Assembly: GCF_047238265.1 (NCBI RefSeq)
Contig: NZ_JBDFMM010000001.1
Span: forward strand, 806,001 to 870,000
Source of the DNA: Paenibacillus_F sp047238265
Lineage (GTDB): Bacteria; Bacillota; Bacilli; Paenibacillales; NBRC-103111
Length of the DNA: 64,000 bases
Direction: 5' to 3'
Within the stretch, counting starts at the first letter, position 1; every line of letters starts with the position of its first letter. Below the pieces are notes generated by a model, which was not told the origin of the DNA, did not search any database, and worked only from the letters and a program-made list of their open reading frames with translations. The translations under genes were made by a program, and so were the position numbers. Shown here in pieces: positions 8,900 to 17,782 of this stretch.

Positions 8900-8961
8900 C
8901 AAAATAGTGCACATCCCTGCCAAAATCACACCTGTGTCGGAAGGGCGGCTCCCGTTACAAT
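8900..8961 (+). promoter_or_regulatory. Promoter of the degradation genes with direct-repeat operator
   Basis: CAAAATAGTGCACA at 8900-8913 and CAAAATCACACC from 8921 are 21 bases apart. The -10 element TACAAT at 8956-8961 is again 35 bases after the start of the proximal site. It drives the GH88 and lyase genes. Confidence 0.65.
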
Positions 8962-9020
8962 GGACGCATCAAGCTAAGATTGCTGAAGGACAGGTTTTCA
9001 GACGGGAAAGGGGATTGGCC

Positions 9021-10163
9021 ATGTGGAAGGCGGCAATTGAGGATGCGGTGCTCAAAACGCGCCGGAATATCGGAAAGTTCGGAGACAAGTTCCCGCACGT
9101 GAGTGACGGAGGCAGCTACGAGCTTCGGGATAACGACGAATGGACATGCGGATTTTGGCCGGGGATGCTCTGGCTTTGTTACGAATATACAAAGGACGAA
9201 GTGTTTCTGGAAGCGGCTAGAAGCACCGTGCGAGGCATGAAAAAGCGGATGGAAGAGAACAAGGTGCTCGCCCATCACGATATCGGATTCTTGTACTCGC
9301 TTTCCTCCAAAGCGGAGTGGATCATACTGGGGGACGAGGACGCCAAAAATCTGACGCTGGAGGCGGCCGACAAGCTGCTCGAACGCTGGAACGGCGAGGG
9401 GCAGTTTATCCAGGCCTGGGGGCCGATGGGAGATAAGACGGAGGGCGGACGGATCATCATCGATTGTCTGCTTAATCTGCCGCTTCTATATTGGGCCTAC
9501 GAGCATACGGGAGATGCAAAATACCGCGATACCGCCGTTATTCAGGCGGATAAAAGCAGACGGTTTCTCGTGCGCGGGGACGACAGCTCCTACCATACGT
9601 TCTTTTTCGAGCCGGTTACGGGGGAGCCGATCGGAGGCGCGACACATCAGGGCTTTACGAACGGTTCCACATGGAGCCGCGGCCAGGCTTGGGGCGTGTA
9701 CGGGTTTGCTTTATCGTACCGGTATACCGGTAACAGGGCGTACCTGGAAACGTCCAAGCGGATGGCACGCTACTTCGCTTCCCAACTGCCGGGAGATTCC
9801 GTGGCATACTGGGATTTCTATGCGGAGGTAACGCCGGAGACGCCGCGGGACAGCTCGGCATCCGCCATCGTTGCGGCGGGGCTGCACGAGCTGATCGGAC
9901 TCCTGGAGCCGGATGACCCGGACCGGGCGGAGTTTGCGGATTTGCTGGAACGCTCGCTTGCTTCTCTCGTGACCAATTATTCGACGGCCGGCGAGCCCGA
10001 AGCGGAAGGGCTGCTTAAGCACGGGTCCTACCACGTACGGGGAAATCTCGGCCTGGACGATTACATGGTGTGGGGCGACTACTACTATCTGGAAGCCCTG
10101 ATGCGCATGGAACGGAATATTCCCGGTTACTGGTACGACCGCAAAGAGCGGAGCTTGGGATGA
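9021..10163 (+). CDS. Glycoside hydrolase family 88, unsaturated glucuronyl hydrolase-like
   Basis: Predicted cytoplasmic enzyme of 380 residues that removes the 4,5-unsaturated uronic acid left at the non-reducing end of oligosaccharides by polysaccharide lyases. Family signatures: DNDEWTCGFWPGMLWL near residues 37-52, HHDIGF with Asp87, GRIIIDCLLNLPLL with Asp148, and HQGFTNGSTWSRGQAW. Asp87 and Asp148 fall almost exactly where the catalytic Asp88 and Asp149 lie in the Bacillus sp. GL1 enzyme. Length is typical of the family. No signal peptide. ATG 9021 has GAAAGGGGA upstream; the longer frame would run through the operator. Its stop overlaps the start of the lyase gene (ATGA), pairing hydrolase and lyase. 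The sugar released is unknown. Confidence 0.9.
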   Translation: MWKAAIEDAVLKTRRNIGKFGDKFPHVSDGGSYELRDNDEWTCGFWPGMLWLCYEYTKDEVFLEAARSTVRGMKKRMEENKVLAHHDIGFLYSLSSKAEWIILGDEDAKNLTLEAADKLLERWNGEGQFIQAWGPMGDKTEGGRIIIDCLLNLPLLYWAYEHTGDAKYRDTAVIQADKSRRFLVRGDDSSYHTFFFEPVTGEPIGGATHQGFTNGSTWSRGQAWGVYGFALSYRYTGNRAYLETSKRMARYFASQLPGDSVAYWDFYAEVTPETPRDSSASAIVAAGLHELIGLLEPDDPDRAEFADLLERSLASLVTNYSTAGEPEAEGLLKHGSYHVRGNLGLDDYMVWGDYYYLEALMRMERNIPGYWYDRKERSLG

Positions 10164-12688
10164 ACAACGGCCGGACATTGGAAGGATCGAATGCAGGACG
10201 GCAGGAAATCGCCGCCGCTGCCGCCATGCTGCTGGAGCCGGACGGTGAGAAACGGAACGAAGCTTGCGATACGCTGAAAAAGCATTACGAAACGCGCACC
10301 TCTCCGGTGCTGTTTATCCGCAAGGAAGAACGGGAGCGGCTTGTGGACCATGTCCGCCGCCATTACGGAGAAGACATGCGCGAAGTGATGGCTTCGGCCG
10401 AACGCGTAGCCGCAAAAACTTTCCTCTTCCGCGGGGAATGGGACATGGAGCCGACCTGCGTTCCGGTCACCTTCGCGGAGGACATCGACTGGCAGCATGT
10501 GCCCGCAGGCGATGTGGAGTGGGCATACATGCTGAACCGGCATGCGTATTGGGTCGATCTGGGGCAGGCATACCTCGTCACCGGAGAGAGCAAATACGCG
10601 GAAGCGTTCTGTATGCAGCTGGACGACTGGCTGCGCCGCAATCCCGTACCCGCCGGTTCCGCGGAGGCGTCCGCCACTCTGGCGTGGCGGACGATCGAGG
10701 CGGGACTCCGCTGCATCAACTGGATCCGGGCGTACGAGTGTTTCCGGGATTATCCGGGATTCACGGCGGAGCTGTTCGGCCGGATGCTGGTCTCGCTGCA
10801 TGAGCACGGCGAGTACATTGCCGGAGCTTTCGATCCGTGGAGACGCCTCAGCAACTGGGGCGTGCTTGAGAACGCGGGCCTCTTCGCTCTCGGCGTATTC
10901 ATGCCCGAATTCCGCAACGCGGCGTTCTGGCTGGAAATGAGCGCCGACCGGCTGCGGCAGACGGCCGCCCTTCAGATCGGCCGGGACGGCATGCACTGGG
11001 AGCAGTCTCCGCTCTACCATAACGAAGTTTTCTTCCAATATATGCACGTGCTGCACCTTGCTGAAAATAACGGCATCAGCTTGTATCCCGAGTGGATATC
11101 GGCCGTGAGACGCATGGCAGAGGCGAATCTGTATTCCGTGAAGCCGGGCGGCAGGCAGTTGATGAAAGGCGACAGCGACGACAACGACATGCGCGACGCT
11201 CTGACTGCGGGCGCGATCCAGTTCGGCGACGGAGAGCTGAAATACGCCGGCCATGACCGCGTGGACTTGGCGAATCTGTGGCTGTACGGCCTGTCCAAGG
11301 CGGAAGCATACGAGCGCTTGACGCCGGTACGGCCGGAAGCGGCTTCCCGCGCGTTTGAGGAAGCCGGGCAGTATGTCATGCGTTCGGGCTGGGAGCCGGA
11401 CGCCCTTTTCGCCAGCATGAACTGCGGGCCGATGGGGGGCGGTCACGGCCATGCGGATCTGCTGCATGTCGACCTCTGCGCGTACGGCCGGGATTTGCTG
11501 ATGGACCCCGGCCGCTACACGTACTCCGGCGGAGATGAGTTCCGCCGGTATTTCAAGCAGGGAGCCGCCCACAACACGACGCTGGTGGACGGCAAAGAAT
11601 TCACGGAATACCTCGATACGTGGGATTACGGGCGAATTGCCGCTCCGCTGGGAACGCGATGGTCATCGGGGCCGGCGGCCGACTATGCGGAAGGCAGCCA
11701 CGACGGCTATCTGCATCTGGCCGATCCCGTCATTCCCAAGCGGCGGCTGATCTTCGTCAAGCCGGGCTATTGGCTGCTGGCCGACAGCTTCCGCTGCAAA
11801 GACGCGCACCGTTTCGAGCAGCGGTTTCACTTCGCGCCCGGACAGGTGAGTATCGGGGAGCGGGGAGTCGTCTTTACGACGGAGGACGGAACGGCAGGCC
11901 TGCATGTGCTGCCGGTTACGCGGACGCCTCTTCGGGCGGGTACGGAGCCGGGGAGCGGCGGAGACGGCGCCGGTGGTTCGGCAGGTGAGGCGGCAGACGG
12001 GCAGGGCATCGGATGCGGCGATCAAGCGGCCGCACGTGCCGCCTTGTCGGACGGCGCGGAGGCGGCACGCATGGCCGGTCTGGCCGCGAACGCACCGGGC
12101 GAAGAGCCCGGCGGACCCAACGGCACCGGTGCTACCGCACAGGCGGATACAGGCGCCGGGAACAGCGGGCTCCCGCACACGGCCCGAGCCTCCGCCGCAT
12201 CGCCGCACCCCGAGACGGACGGCCCCGTCCCGGCCTCCCTCTCTGTGCCTACTCCAGGAGAGGGAGCGGCTCCGGCGGACACCGGTGCAGCCGGTCGCGG
12301 ACCGCTGCTCGTACGGGCGGAGGATGCCTTCGTATCCTACCGCTACAACGAGATGACGCCGGCTCCGGCGGTAACCTTCTCCTGCGCCTCGGCGGGCTCC
12401 GCTTCCATGCTCCAGGTGCTTTATCCGGTTCGTTCCGGAGTGACGGAGGTTCCCGAAGTGGAGCAGGTGGACGTTTATACCTATAACGGGGCCAAGGTGC
12501 CCGATTCCGCCGCAGAAGCCTGCCGTCTGATCTGGAAGAGTTCGGGTGAGCAGCACATTGTGGTGATCTGTCACCAGACGCCTTCGACGAGCATCATGTC
12601 CTACATCGTCGAAGGTACGCAGGTCTTCGGTGAAGTTGTCCTGCTTAAAAAAACGCCGCAAGGCATCGAAACAATCAAGGTAAGGTAG
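10160..12688 (+). CDS. Heparinase II/III-like polysaccharide or oligosaccharide lyase
   Basis: Predicted lyase of 842 residues without a signal peptide. The N-terminal two-thirds is an alpha/alpha toroid, with conserved stretches such as RRLSNWGVLENAGL and QSPLYHNEVFFQYMHVL. The heparinase II/III beta-sandwich begins with GGHGHADLLHVDLCAYG, DPGRYTYSG and AAHNTTLVDG, carrying His and Tyr residues of the type used in catalysis. Within the sandwich, about residues 590-720 form a Gly/Ala/Pro-rich low-complexity insert, after which folded sequence resumes (VSYRYNEMTP). The insert is not expected in the family. The start overlaps the GH88 stop by 4 bases. Lyase action would create the unsaturated uronic end that GH88 removes. 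Substrate (glycosaminoglycan-like or other uronate polymer) is inferred. Confidence 0.85.
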   Translation: MNNGRTLEGSNAGRQEIAAAAAMLLEPDGEKRNEACDTLKKHYETRTSPVLFIRKEERERLVDHVRRHYGEDMREVMASAERVAAKTFLFRGEWDMEPTCVPVTFAEDIDWQHVPAGDVEWAYMLNRHAYWVDLGQAYLVTGESKYAEAFCMQLDDWLRRNPVPAGSAEASATLAWRTIEAGLRCINWIRAYECFRDYPGFTAELFGRMLVSLHEHGEYIAGAFDPWRRLSNWGVLENAGLFALGVFMPEFRNAAFWLEMSADRLRQTAALQIGRDGMHWEQSPLYHNEVFFQYMHVLHLAENNGISLYPEWISAVRRMAEANLYSVKPGGRQLMKGDSDDNDMRDALTAGAIQFGDGELKYAGHDRVDLANLWLYGLSKAEAYERLTPVRPEAASRAFEEAGQYVMRSGWEPDALFASMNCGPMGGGHGHADLLHVDLCAYGRDLLMDPGRYTYSGGDEFRRYFKQGAAHNTTLVDGKEFTEYLDTWDYGRIAAPLGTRWSSGPAADYAEGSHDGYLHLADPVIPKRRLIFVKPGYWLLADSFRCKDAHRFEQRFHFAPGQVSIGERGVVFTTEDGTAGLHVLPVTRTPLRAGTEPGSGGDGAGGSAGEAADGQGIGCGDQAAARAALSDGAEAARMAGLAANAPGEEPGGPNGTGATAQADTGAGNSGLPHTARASAASPHPETDGPVPASLSVPTPGEGAAPADTGAAGRGPLLVRAEDAFVSYRYNEMTPAPAVTFSCASAGSASMLQVLYPVRSGVTEVPEVEQVDVYTYNGAKVPDSAAEACRLIWKSSGEQHIVVICHQTPSTSIMSYIVEGTQVFGEVVLLKKTPQGIETIKVR

Positions 12689-12761
12689 GCGTAAAACAGT
12701 AAGGTGTAATTCTCTACCTTCAAATAAATATAAATGAAGAAAAAATCTACAGATTGAGTTG

Positions 12762-12788
12762 AAAATGTCTCCTGGAAGGAGACATTTT
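12762..12788 (+). promoter_or_regulatory. Perfect intercistronic hairpin just before the GH35 ribosome binding site
   Basis: AAAATGTCTCC and GGAGACATTTT pair perfectly over 11 bases around the loop TGGAA. AAGGAGG of the next gene starts five bases after the hairpin. No T-run follows, so an mRNA-processing or stability element is more likely than a plain terminator. Confidence 0.55.
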
Positions 12789-12809
12789 CCTTAAGGAGGT
12801 TACGTGCGC

Positions 12810-15647
12810 ATGACCCGTGTACAATATGACCGCAACAGCTGGATCATCGACGGCAAACGGCTGTTTATTTTATCCGCGGCTGTCCATTATTTCCGCCTGC
12901 CTAGAGCGGAGTGGGCCGAAGTGCTCGACAAGTCCAAGGCGGCCGGCTGCAACTGCATCGAAACGTATGTCCCCTGGAACTGGCACGAAGAAGAGGAAGG
13001 CCGGTGGGACTTCAGCGGGGACAAGGATCTGGGAGCGTTCCTCGACCTGTGCGCCGAGCGAGATCTTTACGTCATCGTGCGGCCGGGACCGTATATTTGC
13101 GCGGAGTGGGATATGGGCGGACTGCCTTATTGGCTGGAACGGAAGCCGGACATGCAGTACCGGACGTTCAACCGGGAATTCCTGCGGTACGTGGACCTGT
13201 ATTGGGACCGCCTTGTGCCAATCGTTCTTCCCCGTCTTTTTTCGAAATCGGGCACCGTTATTATGGTTCAGGTGGAAAATGAGTTCCAGGCGCTTGGCAA
13301 GCCGGATAAAGCGTATATGGAATATTTGCGGGACGGGCTGAAAGAACGGGGAATCGACGTTCCGCTGGTTACCTGCTACGGGGCTGTGGACGGAGCGGTC
13401 GAATTCCGCAATTTCTGGTCCCATGCCGAAGAACACGCTCGCACGCTGGAAGAACGCTTCGCCGGCCAGCCCAAAGGCGTCCTGGAATTCTGGATCGGCT
13501 GGTTCGAGCAGTGGGGCGGACCGCGGGCCGACCAGAAAACGGCGTCCCAGGTGGAACGCAAAACATACGAGCTGATCCGCGAAGGATTTACGGCGATTAA
13601 CTATTACATGTTTTTCGGCGGCACGAACTTCGGGCATTGGGGCGGCAGGACGATCGGGGAGCACACGTTTATGACGACCTCCTACGATTACGATGCGGCG
13701 CTCGACGAATATTTGAGACCCACGGCCAAATACAAAGCGCTGAAGCTCGTCCATGATTTCGTGCGCTGGATGGAGCCTCTCCTCACTGAAAACGCCGACG
13801 GCACAGCCTTTGTTCCGCTGGGCAAACATTCGGCCGCCAAAAAGAAATCCGGCCCGCAGGGGACGATCCTCTTTATTCACAATGACGATACGGAGCGTCT
13901 GAACGGGATGCTCGATCTGCAAAAGTTCGGCATCGGATGTCCTCCTCCGGGAGACACTGATTCCTTGCAAACTGAGGTGCCGCACGCAGCCGGACAGCGG
14001 CTTTCCGCCGATGCCGGAGCTTCATCCGTTCCGGTTTCCGGCCAAGCCCAGGCCGCGAAGCCGATCTCCCCGCTCCCTTACACGGTGGAAGCGGGAGCCA
14101 TCCTGCCGGTCGTATGCGGCGTGGAAATCGGAAGCACCGGGTCCGGCGTGCCGGTCACTCTGGAGGCGATGACCGGCTTTACGACCGGCTTCGACCGCGG
14201 CACAGGCACCGTGTACCACGAAGCGGGCCAGCAGTCCGCGCTCGTTCTTTCCGCGGGCGGACTCCGCGGACTGGAAGCGGACTGCCCGCAGCCGCAGCGC
14301 GTTCATACGGACGAAGAAGGCCGCCTCGTCTTTACGCTGTTCCACGGGAAACGGCCGCAGACGATCACGGTCCGGCACGGCGGGACGGAACTCGCCCGCA
14401 TTACCGTGACGAACCGTGCGGCAGTCGAAGCGGAGGCGGTCTCTGTCCCGGCCGCCCGGGGAACGGCTCCCCTTCTGACGGACTGGCAGCAGTCTGCCGA
14501 GCAGGATGCCGCGAAGGGGGATTCCCGCGAAGCCGAAGCTCCGCTCGACTTTACGTCTTTCGGCCGGTTCAGCGGATACCTGGCCTACGAGGCCGAGGTC
14601 GAATCCGCAGAGGAGGCCCTCCGTACGCTCACGCTGCCTCGTATCGAGGACCCGGCGAGGGTTTACGTAAACGGCCGGTACGCCGGACAGACGACCGAGA
14701 TCGGAGCGGCGGCGCTGGATATTCCGCTTCGGCAGGGAACCAACCGGCTGCGGATTCTCGTGCAGAATATGGGCCGCTACAACTTTACCCAGACGCTTGC
14801 CGAGCCGAAAGGGCTCAGCGCGATGCCGAGCTTGGACGGAGTTACCGCCGATTTGACGGAAGGCTGGCAGGTTGACGGCGCCGGACGCGTCCATTCGCTG
14901 CGTGCTCTGCCGGAAATCGAAGGACGGATCGGCCTATACAGGACGCTGCACACCGGAGGGCCGTTCGACAGCGGTGTCATCGTGGGGTACGGATTGTCCA
15001 GGCTGCGCGTAAACGGGCGGCAGGTCGTTCCCCAGCTCTACAACGAGACGGCTTGGAACCGTATCGAGGCTCCGTACGGGGTGGCGGACATCGGGAGTCT
15101 GCTCCGGGAAGGCAGCAATGAGCTGGAGTTCGATGCGCAGGGGATCACTCACATTCCGAAGATGAAGCTCTACTTGTACGCCTCCGCATCGCGAATTTCG
15201 GGCTGGGTGACGTCAGGCGCGGCCGATCCTGCCGGTGTGACGGACTGGTCCCCACTGGAGGCGAAACCGGAGACGGGACCGAACGCGGCGGCAATGCCGT
15301 CAGGGGACACGGTCCCCGGCCGGGACAAGCTTCCCCGCTGGTTTAAAGCTTCGTTCGATTGGCCGCAAGAAAGCGGCGGCACCGAATTAGAGCACACAGG
15401 CGGCGCCGGCGATACGGTTGAGACCGGTGCGCCGGACGGAGTCAAGCTGAAGATCACGCTCGACGGACTCAGCAAAGGGATTTTGTGGGTCAACGGATTT
15501 TGCCTGGGCCGCTACTGGCAGATCGGACCCCAGGAATCCTACAAGATTCCGGTCAGTCTGCTGAAGAAACGCAACGAAGTCCTTCTGTACGACGAAGAGG
15601 GCTGCCATCCTGACGGCGTCAGACTGGAGCTGGTGGGCGGGCACTAA
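12810..15647 (+). CDS. Glycoside hydrolase family 35 beta-galactosidase
   Basis: Predicted cytoplasmic exo-beta-galactosidase of 945 residues. The (beta/alpha)8 domain spans about 1-330 and carries GH35 signatures ETYVPWNWHE, RPGPYICAEWDMGGLPYWL, VQVENEF with the acid/base Glu158, LEFWIGWFEQWG with the nucleophile Glu226, and TSYDYDAALDEY. Beta-sandwich domains follow, the last holding LWVNGFCLGRYWQIGPQ. A Ser/Ala/Pro-rich insert lies at about residues 370-415. ATG 12810 is used; GTG 12804 is also possible, since AAGGAGG lies between the optimal spacings for the two. It follows the lyase gene after a hairpin and precedes a strong terminator. It probably removes beta-linked galactose from the imported oligosaccharide. 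Confidence 0.9.
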   Translation: MTRVQYDRNSWIIDGKRLFILSAAVHYFRLPRAEWAEVLDKSKAAGCNCIETYVPWNWHEEEEGRWDFSGDKDLGAFLDLCAERDLYVIVRPGPYICAEWDMGGLPYWLERKPDMQYRTFNREFLRYVDLYWDRLVPIVLPRLFSKSGTVIMVQVENEFQALGKPDKAYMEYLRDGLKERGIDVPLVTCYGAVDGAVEFRNFWSHAEEHARTLEERFAGQPKGVLEFWIGWFEQWGGPRADQKTASQVERKTYELIREGFTAINYYMFFGGTNFGHWGGRTIGEHTFMTTSYDYDAALDEYLRPTAKYKALKLVHDFVRWMEPLLTENADGTAFVPLGKHSAAKKKSGPQGTILFIHNDDTERLNGMLDLQKFGIGCPPPGDTDSLQTEVPHAAGQRLSADAGASSVPVSGQAQAAKPISPLPYTVEAGAILPVVCGVEIGSTGSGVPVTLEAMTGFTTGFDRGTGTVYHEAGQQSALVLSAGGLRGLEADCPQPQRVHTDEEGRLVFTLFHGKRPQTITVRHGGTELARITVTNRAAVEAEAVSVPAARGTAPLLTDWQQSAEQDAAKGDSREAEAPLDFTSFGRFSGYLAYEAEVESAEEALRTLTLPRIEDPARVYVNGRYAGQTTEIGAAALDIPLRQGTNRLRILVQNMGRYNFTQTLAEPKGLSAMPSLDGVTADLTEGWQVDGAGRVHSLRALPEIEGRIGLYRTLHTGGPFDSGVIVGYGLSRLRVNGRQVVPQLYNETAWNRIEAPYGVADIGSLLREGSNELEFDAQGITHIPKMKLYLYASASRISGWVTSGAADPAGVTDWSPLEAKPETGPNAAAMPSGDTVPGRDKLPRWFKASFDWPQESGGTELEHTGGAGDTVETGAPDGVKLKITLDGLSKGILWVNGFCLGRYWQIGPQESYKIPVSLLKKRNEVLLYDEEGCHPDGVRLELVGGH

Positions 15648-15702
15648 CCGCATCAGCTATGAGATTCCATTCCTCTTAAGCACCCAAATAAGGACCCCCA
15701 AA

Positions 15703-15753
15703 ACGTCATTCTTTCTAATCTATTTTGATTAGAAAGGATGACGTCTTTTTTTT
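15703..15753 (+). terminator. Strong terminator of the carbohydrate locus
   Basis: An 18-base arm (15703-15720, ACGTCATTCTTTCTAATC) pairs with 15727-15744 with one G-U pair around TATTTT. A run of eight T follows. Confidence 0.9.
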
Positions 15754-15875
15754 ATAAAAGTAACCGTTTGAAAAACGAATGACTTGAGCATTAAGCTTGC
15801 GAAATGAATAACCCGATAACCCGCTCCCTTTATTTTTGAAGGGAGTTATTCGCTTTTCCCCGGGCAGGAGTGAAT

Positions 15876-15928
15876 TAAGGATTTTGTAAGAACCGAGTAA
15901 GAAATAAGTGAGTTTTAGCAACTAGAAT
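15876..15928 (+). promoter_or_regulatory. Esterase-gene promoter with triple TAAGAA operator
   Basis: Hexamers TAAGGA, TAAGAA and TAAGAA start at 15876, 15887 and 15898, an exact 11-base period. A TAGAAT -10 lies at 15923-15928, 25 bases after the start of the third repeat, which overlaps the -35 position. The same arrangement is found at 25958-26010, before the ABC transporter. It is a probable site for the OmpR-type regulator at 24291-25007. Confidence 0.65.
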
Positions 15929-16022
15929 AAATTTATCTTAACCGTAACAAGCGAATAAACGGTTAAAACGTAAGTCCCCTGGGTGTCAAAAAATGAATAA
16001 ACAAGGATTTCGGGAGGTTTTT

Positions 16023-17354
16023 ATGAAAAAGAAATTGATTATGGTATTGGGTGCTTCCGCTATAATAATGACTAATTTAGTAGGTTGTACTCAGGCAAAT
16101 CCGAAAACAGAAGTTCCGGTTACGGCTGCAAGCCCTGCAAATCAGGTAGCGCAATGGTTAGAAGCGAATGCAAAGTCTTTAAAATCAACGGATCCGGCCG
16201 CAGCTTTCGACGATTTAAAACCGCTTAACGATATGGTAGGCTCGGCTTCCATTGTAGGTTTAGGCGAAGCTACGCACGGGGCTCATGAAGTTTTTACAAT
16301 GAAACAGCGGATTGTTAATTATTTGGTATCTGAAAAGGGTTTTACCAACTTAGTGTTGGAAGAGGGATGGGACAGAGCTTTGGAACTTGATCGCTATGTT
16401 CTGACCGGTGAGGGAAACCCGAGCGAACATCTGACAACCCCGTTTAACACGCAAGAGATAGTAAATCTGCTTGACTGGATTCGGGACTATAATGCTGATC
16501 CGAAACATAAAACCAAAGTGCGTGTCATCGGGATGGATATGCAATCAGTAAAAGAAAATGTTTACAAAAAAATATTGGACTATGTAAAACGAAACCATTC
16601 CGAGCTTGTGCCTGCTCTGGAAGAGAAGATAAAAGGCCTTATTCCCGTAACAAAGGATTTGGAAACTTTTAGCAGCCTCACGCAAGAAGAGAAAGACAAG
16701 TATGTCTCGGATGCGAAACGGATCAGTGCTCTATTGGAAGAAAACAAAAGTGATCTGAATGGAGAGTCCAAAGAGTTCGCATGGATAAAACAAAGTGCCC
16801 GTATTATTGAACAGTTTACTGGAATGTTGGCATCCCCTCCTGATAATCCGTCGGAATTTTATCTGAAACATGATATCGGCATGTATGAAAATGCGAGGTG
16901 GACCGAAGAACATGCAGGAAAAACTATCGTATGGGCACATAACGGACACATTTCGAAAACAAATATGATTCCTTTTGTATACCCTAAAGTAGCCGGGGAG
17001 CATCTGGCGGAATATTATGGCGAACGGTATGTGTCTATCGGAACATCCGTTTATGAAGGACAATATAATGTATACAACAGTAACGATGAATTCGGCCCCT
17101 ACGGAACCTTGAATTTAGATGATCCGAACAGTTATAACCACGTTTTCGGACAAGTCAAAAAAGATCAATTTTTTGTTGATTTACGTAAGGCAGACGAAGC
17201 GGCAAAAACTTGGTTAAATGAAAAACATCCGATTTACCTTGGAGTAATCAAGGAAGCCCCGGATAGACCGAAAACGTTTGATATACCGTTAGGCAAAACG
17301 TTTGATATACTTGTTCAAATTCAAAAAGTGAGTCCGTCTCAACTTCGTCGATAA
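16023..17354 (+). CDS. Erythromycin esterase family lipoprotein
   Basis: Protein of 443 residues with a lipoprotein signal ending NLVGC (Cys22), so it is probably anchored outside the membrane. The esterase-family core shows GLGEATHGAHEVF (the Glu and His of the Ere catalytic motif), LVLEEGWDRALELDRY and TIVWAHNGHISK with the second His cluster. Family members include macrolide-hydrolysing EreA/EreB, but many are not resistance enzymes and cytoplasmic Ere proteins lack a lipobox. ATG 16023 has GGGAGG 5 bases upstream. The gene and its flanks are clearly AT-richer than the neighbours, suggesting acquisition. The shared operator links it to the BcrA-like transporter, hinting at a common antibiotic or envelope-stress response. 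Resistance activity is unproven. Confidence 0.85.
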   Translation: MKKKLIMVLGASAIIMTNLVGCTQANPKTEVPVTAASPANQVAQWLEANAKSLKSTDPAAAFDDLKPLNDMVGSASIVGLGEATHGAHEVFTMKQRIVNYLVSEKGFTNLVLEEGWDRALELDRYVLTGEGNPSEHLTTPFNTQEIVNLLDWIRDYNADPKHKTKVRVIGMDMQSVKENVYKKILDYVKRNHSELVPALEEKIKGLIPVTKDLETFSSLTQEEKDKYVSDAKRISALLEENKSDLNGESKEFAWIKQSARIIEQFTGMLASPPDNPSEFYLKHDIGMYENARWTEEHAGKTIVWAHNGHISKTNMIPFVYPKVAGEHLAEYYGERYVSIGTSVYEGQYNVYNSNDEFGPYGTLNLDDPNSYNHVFGQVKKDQFFVDLRKADEAAKTWLNEKHPIYLGVIKEAPDRPKTFDIPLGKTFDILVQIQKVSPSQLRR

Positions 17355-17458
17355 ATTTGTAAGAATGCGGCTCAGCGAACTGCAGGAATGAGGTTGTGTC
17401 CGGCGGGCCCCTTAAGAGGGCGGAAATGCAAAAAAATTTTTCCGGAAGCAACAAAAGG

Positions 17459-17505
17459 AAAGGCGTCGAAATCGTTCCGCGAGGACGGTTTCGGTGCCTT
17501 TTTTC
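17459..17505 (+). terminator. Terminator after the esterase gene
   Basis: AAAGGCGTCGAAATCGT at 17459-17475 pairs with ACGGTTTCGGTGCCTTTT at 17485-17502, including G-U pairs. The T-run overlaps the right arm. Confidence 0.8.
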
Positions 17506-17573
17506 ATGCTCAAAAAAGAGAAAATGAACAAAATTTTTTGCCATATTTAAATTAAACAATAAAATAATACTTC

Positions 17574-17587
17574 AAAAAGCGCTTTCT
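17574..17587 (+). promoter_or_regulatory. Possible cre (CcpA) site upstream of the surface-protein gene
   Basis: AAAAGCGCTTTCT matches the central part of the catabolite-response element, with mismatches on its left edge. It lies in an AT-rich stretch (17520-17600) that probably holds the promoter. TTGCCA at 17538 is a weak -35 candidate. Confidence 0.35.
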
Positions 17588-17782
17588 TTCCCTGATAATA
17601 GAAAAAGATGGCGGCCTTTCTAAATCATGAATGAAAGTCCGCCGAGTTCATAAAATCTTTATAAAGATAGGGGGTGGAGTTTACAAGGCGACCGTATACT
17701 TTCCTGACACGGCCACTGCTTAACAGCCGGAATGCGGAAATGACGACAAACTTTGAACCAGCTTGGGAGGTATGTGACGACA

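Noticed and set aside
16023..17354. Firm call of macrolide resistance (ereA/ereB)
   Set aside because: The family is broad, the protein is a predicted lipoprotein, and identity cannot be measured here; left as family-level call.
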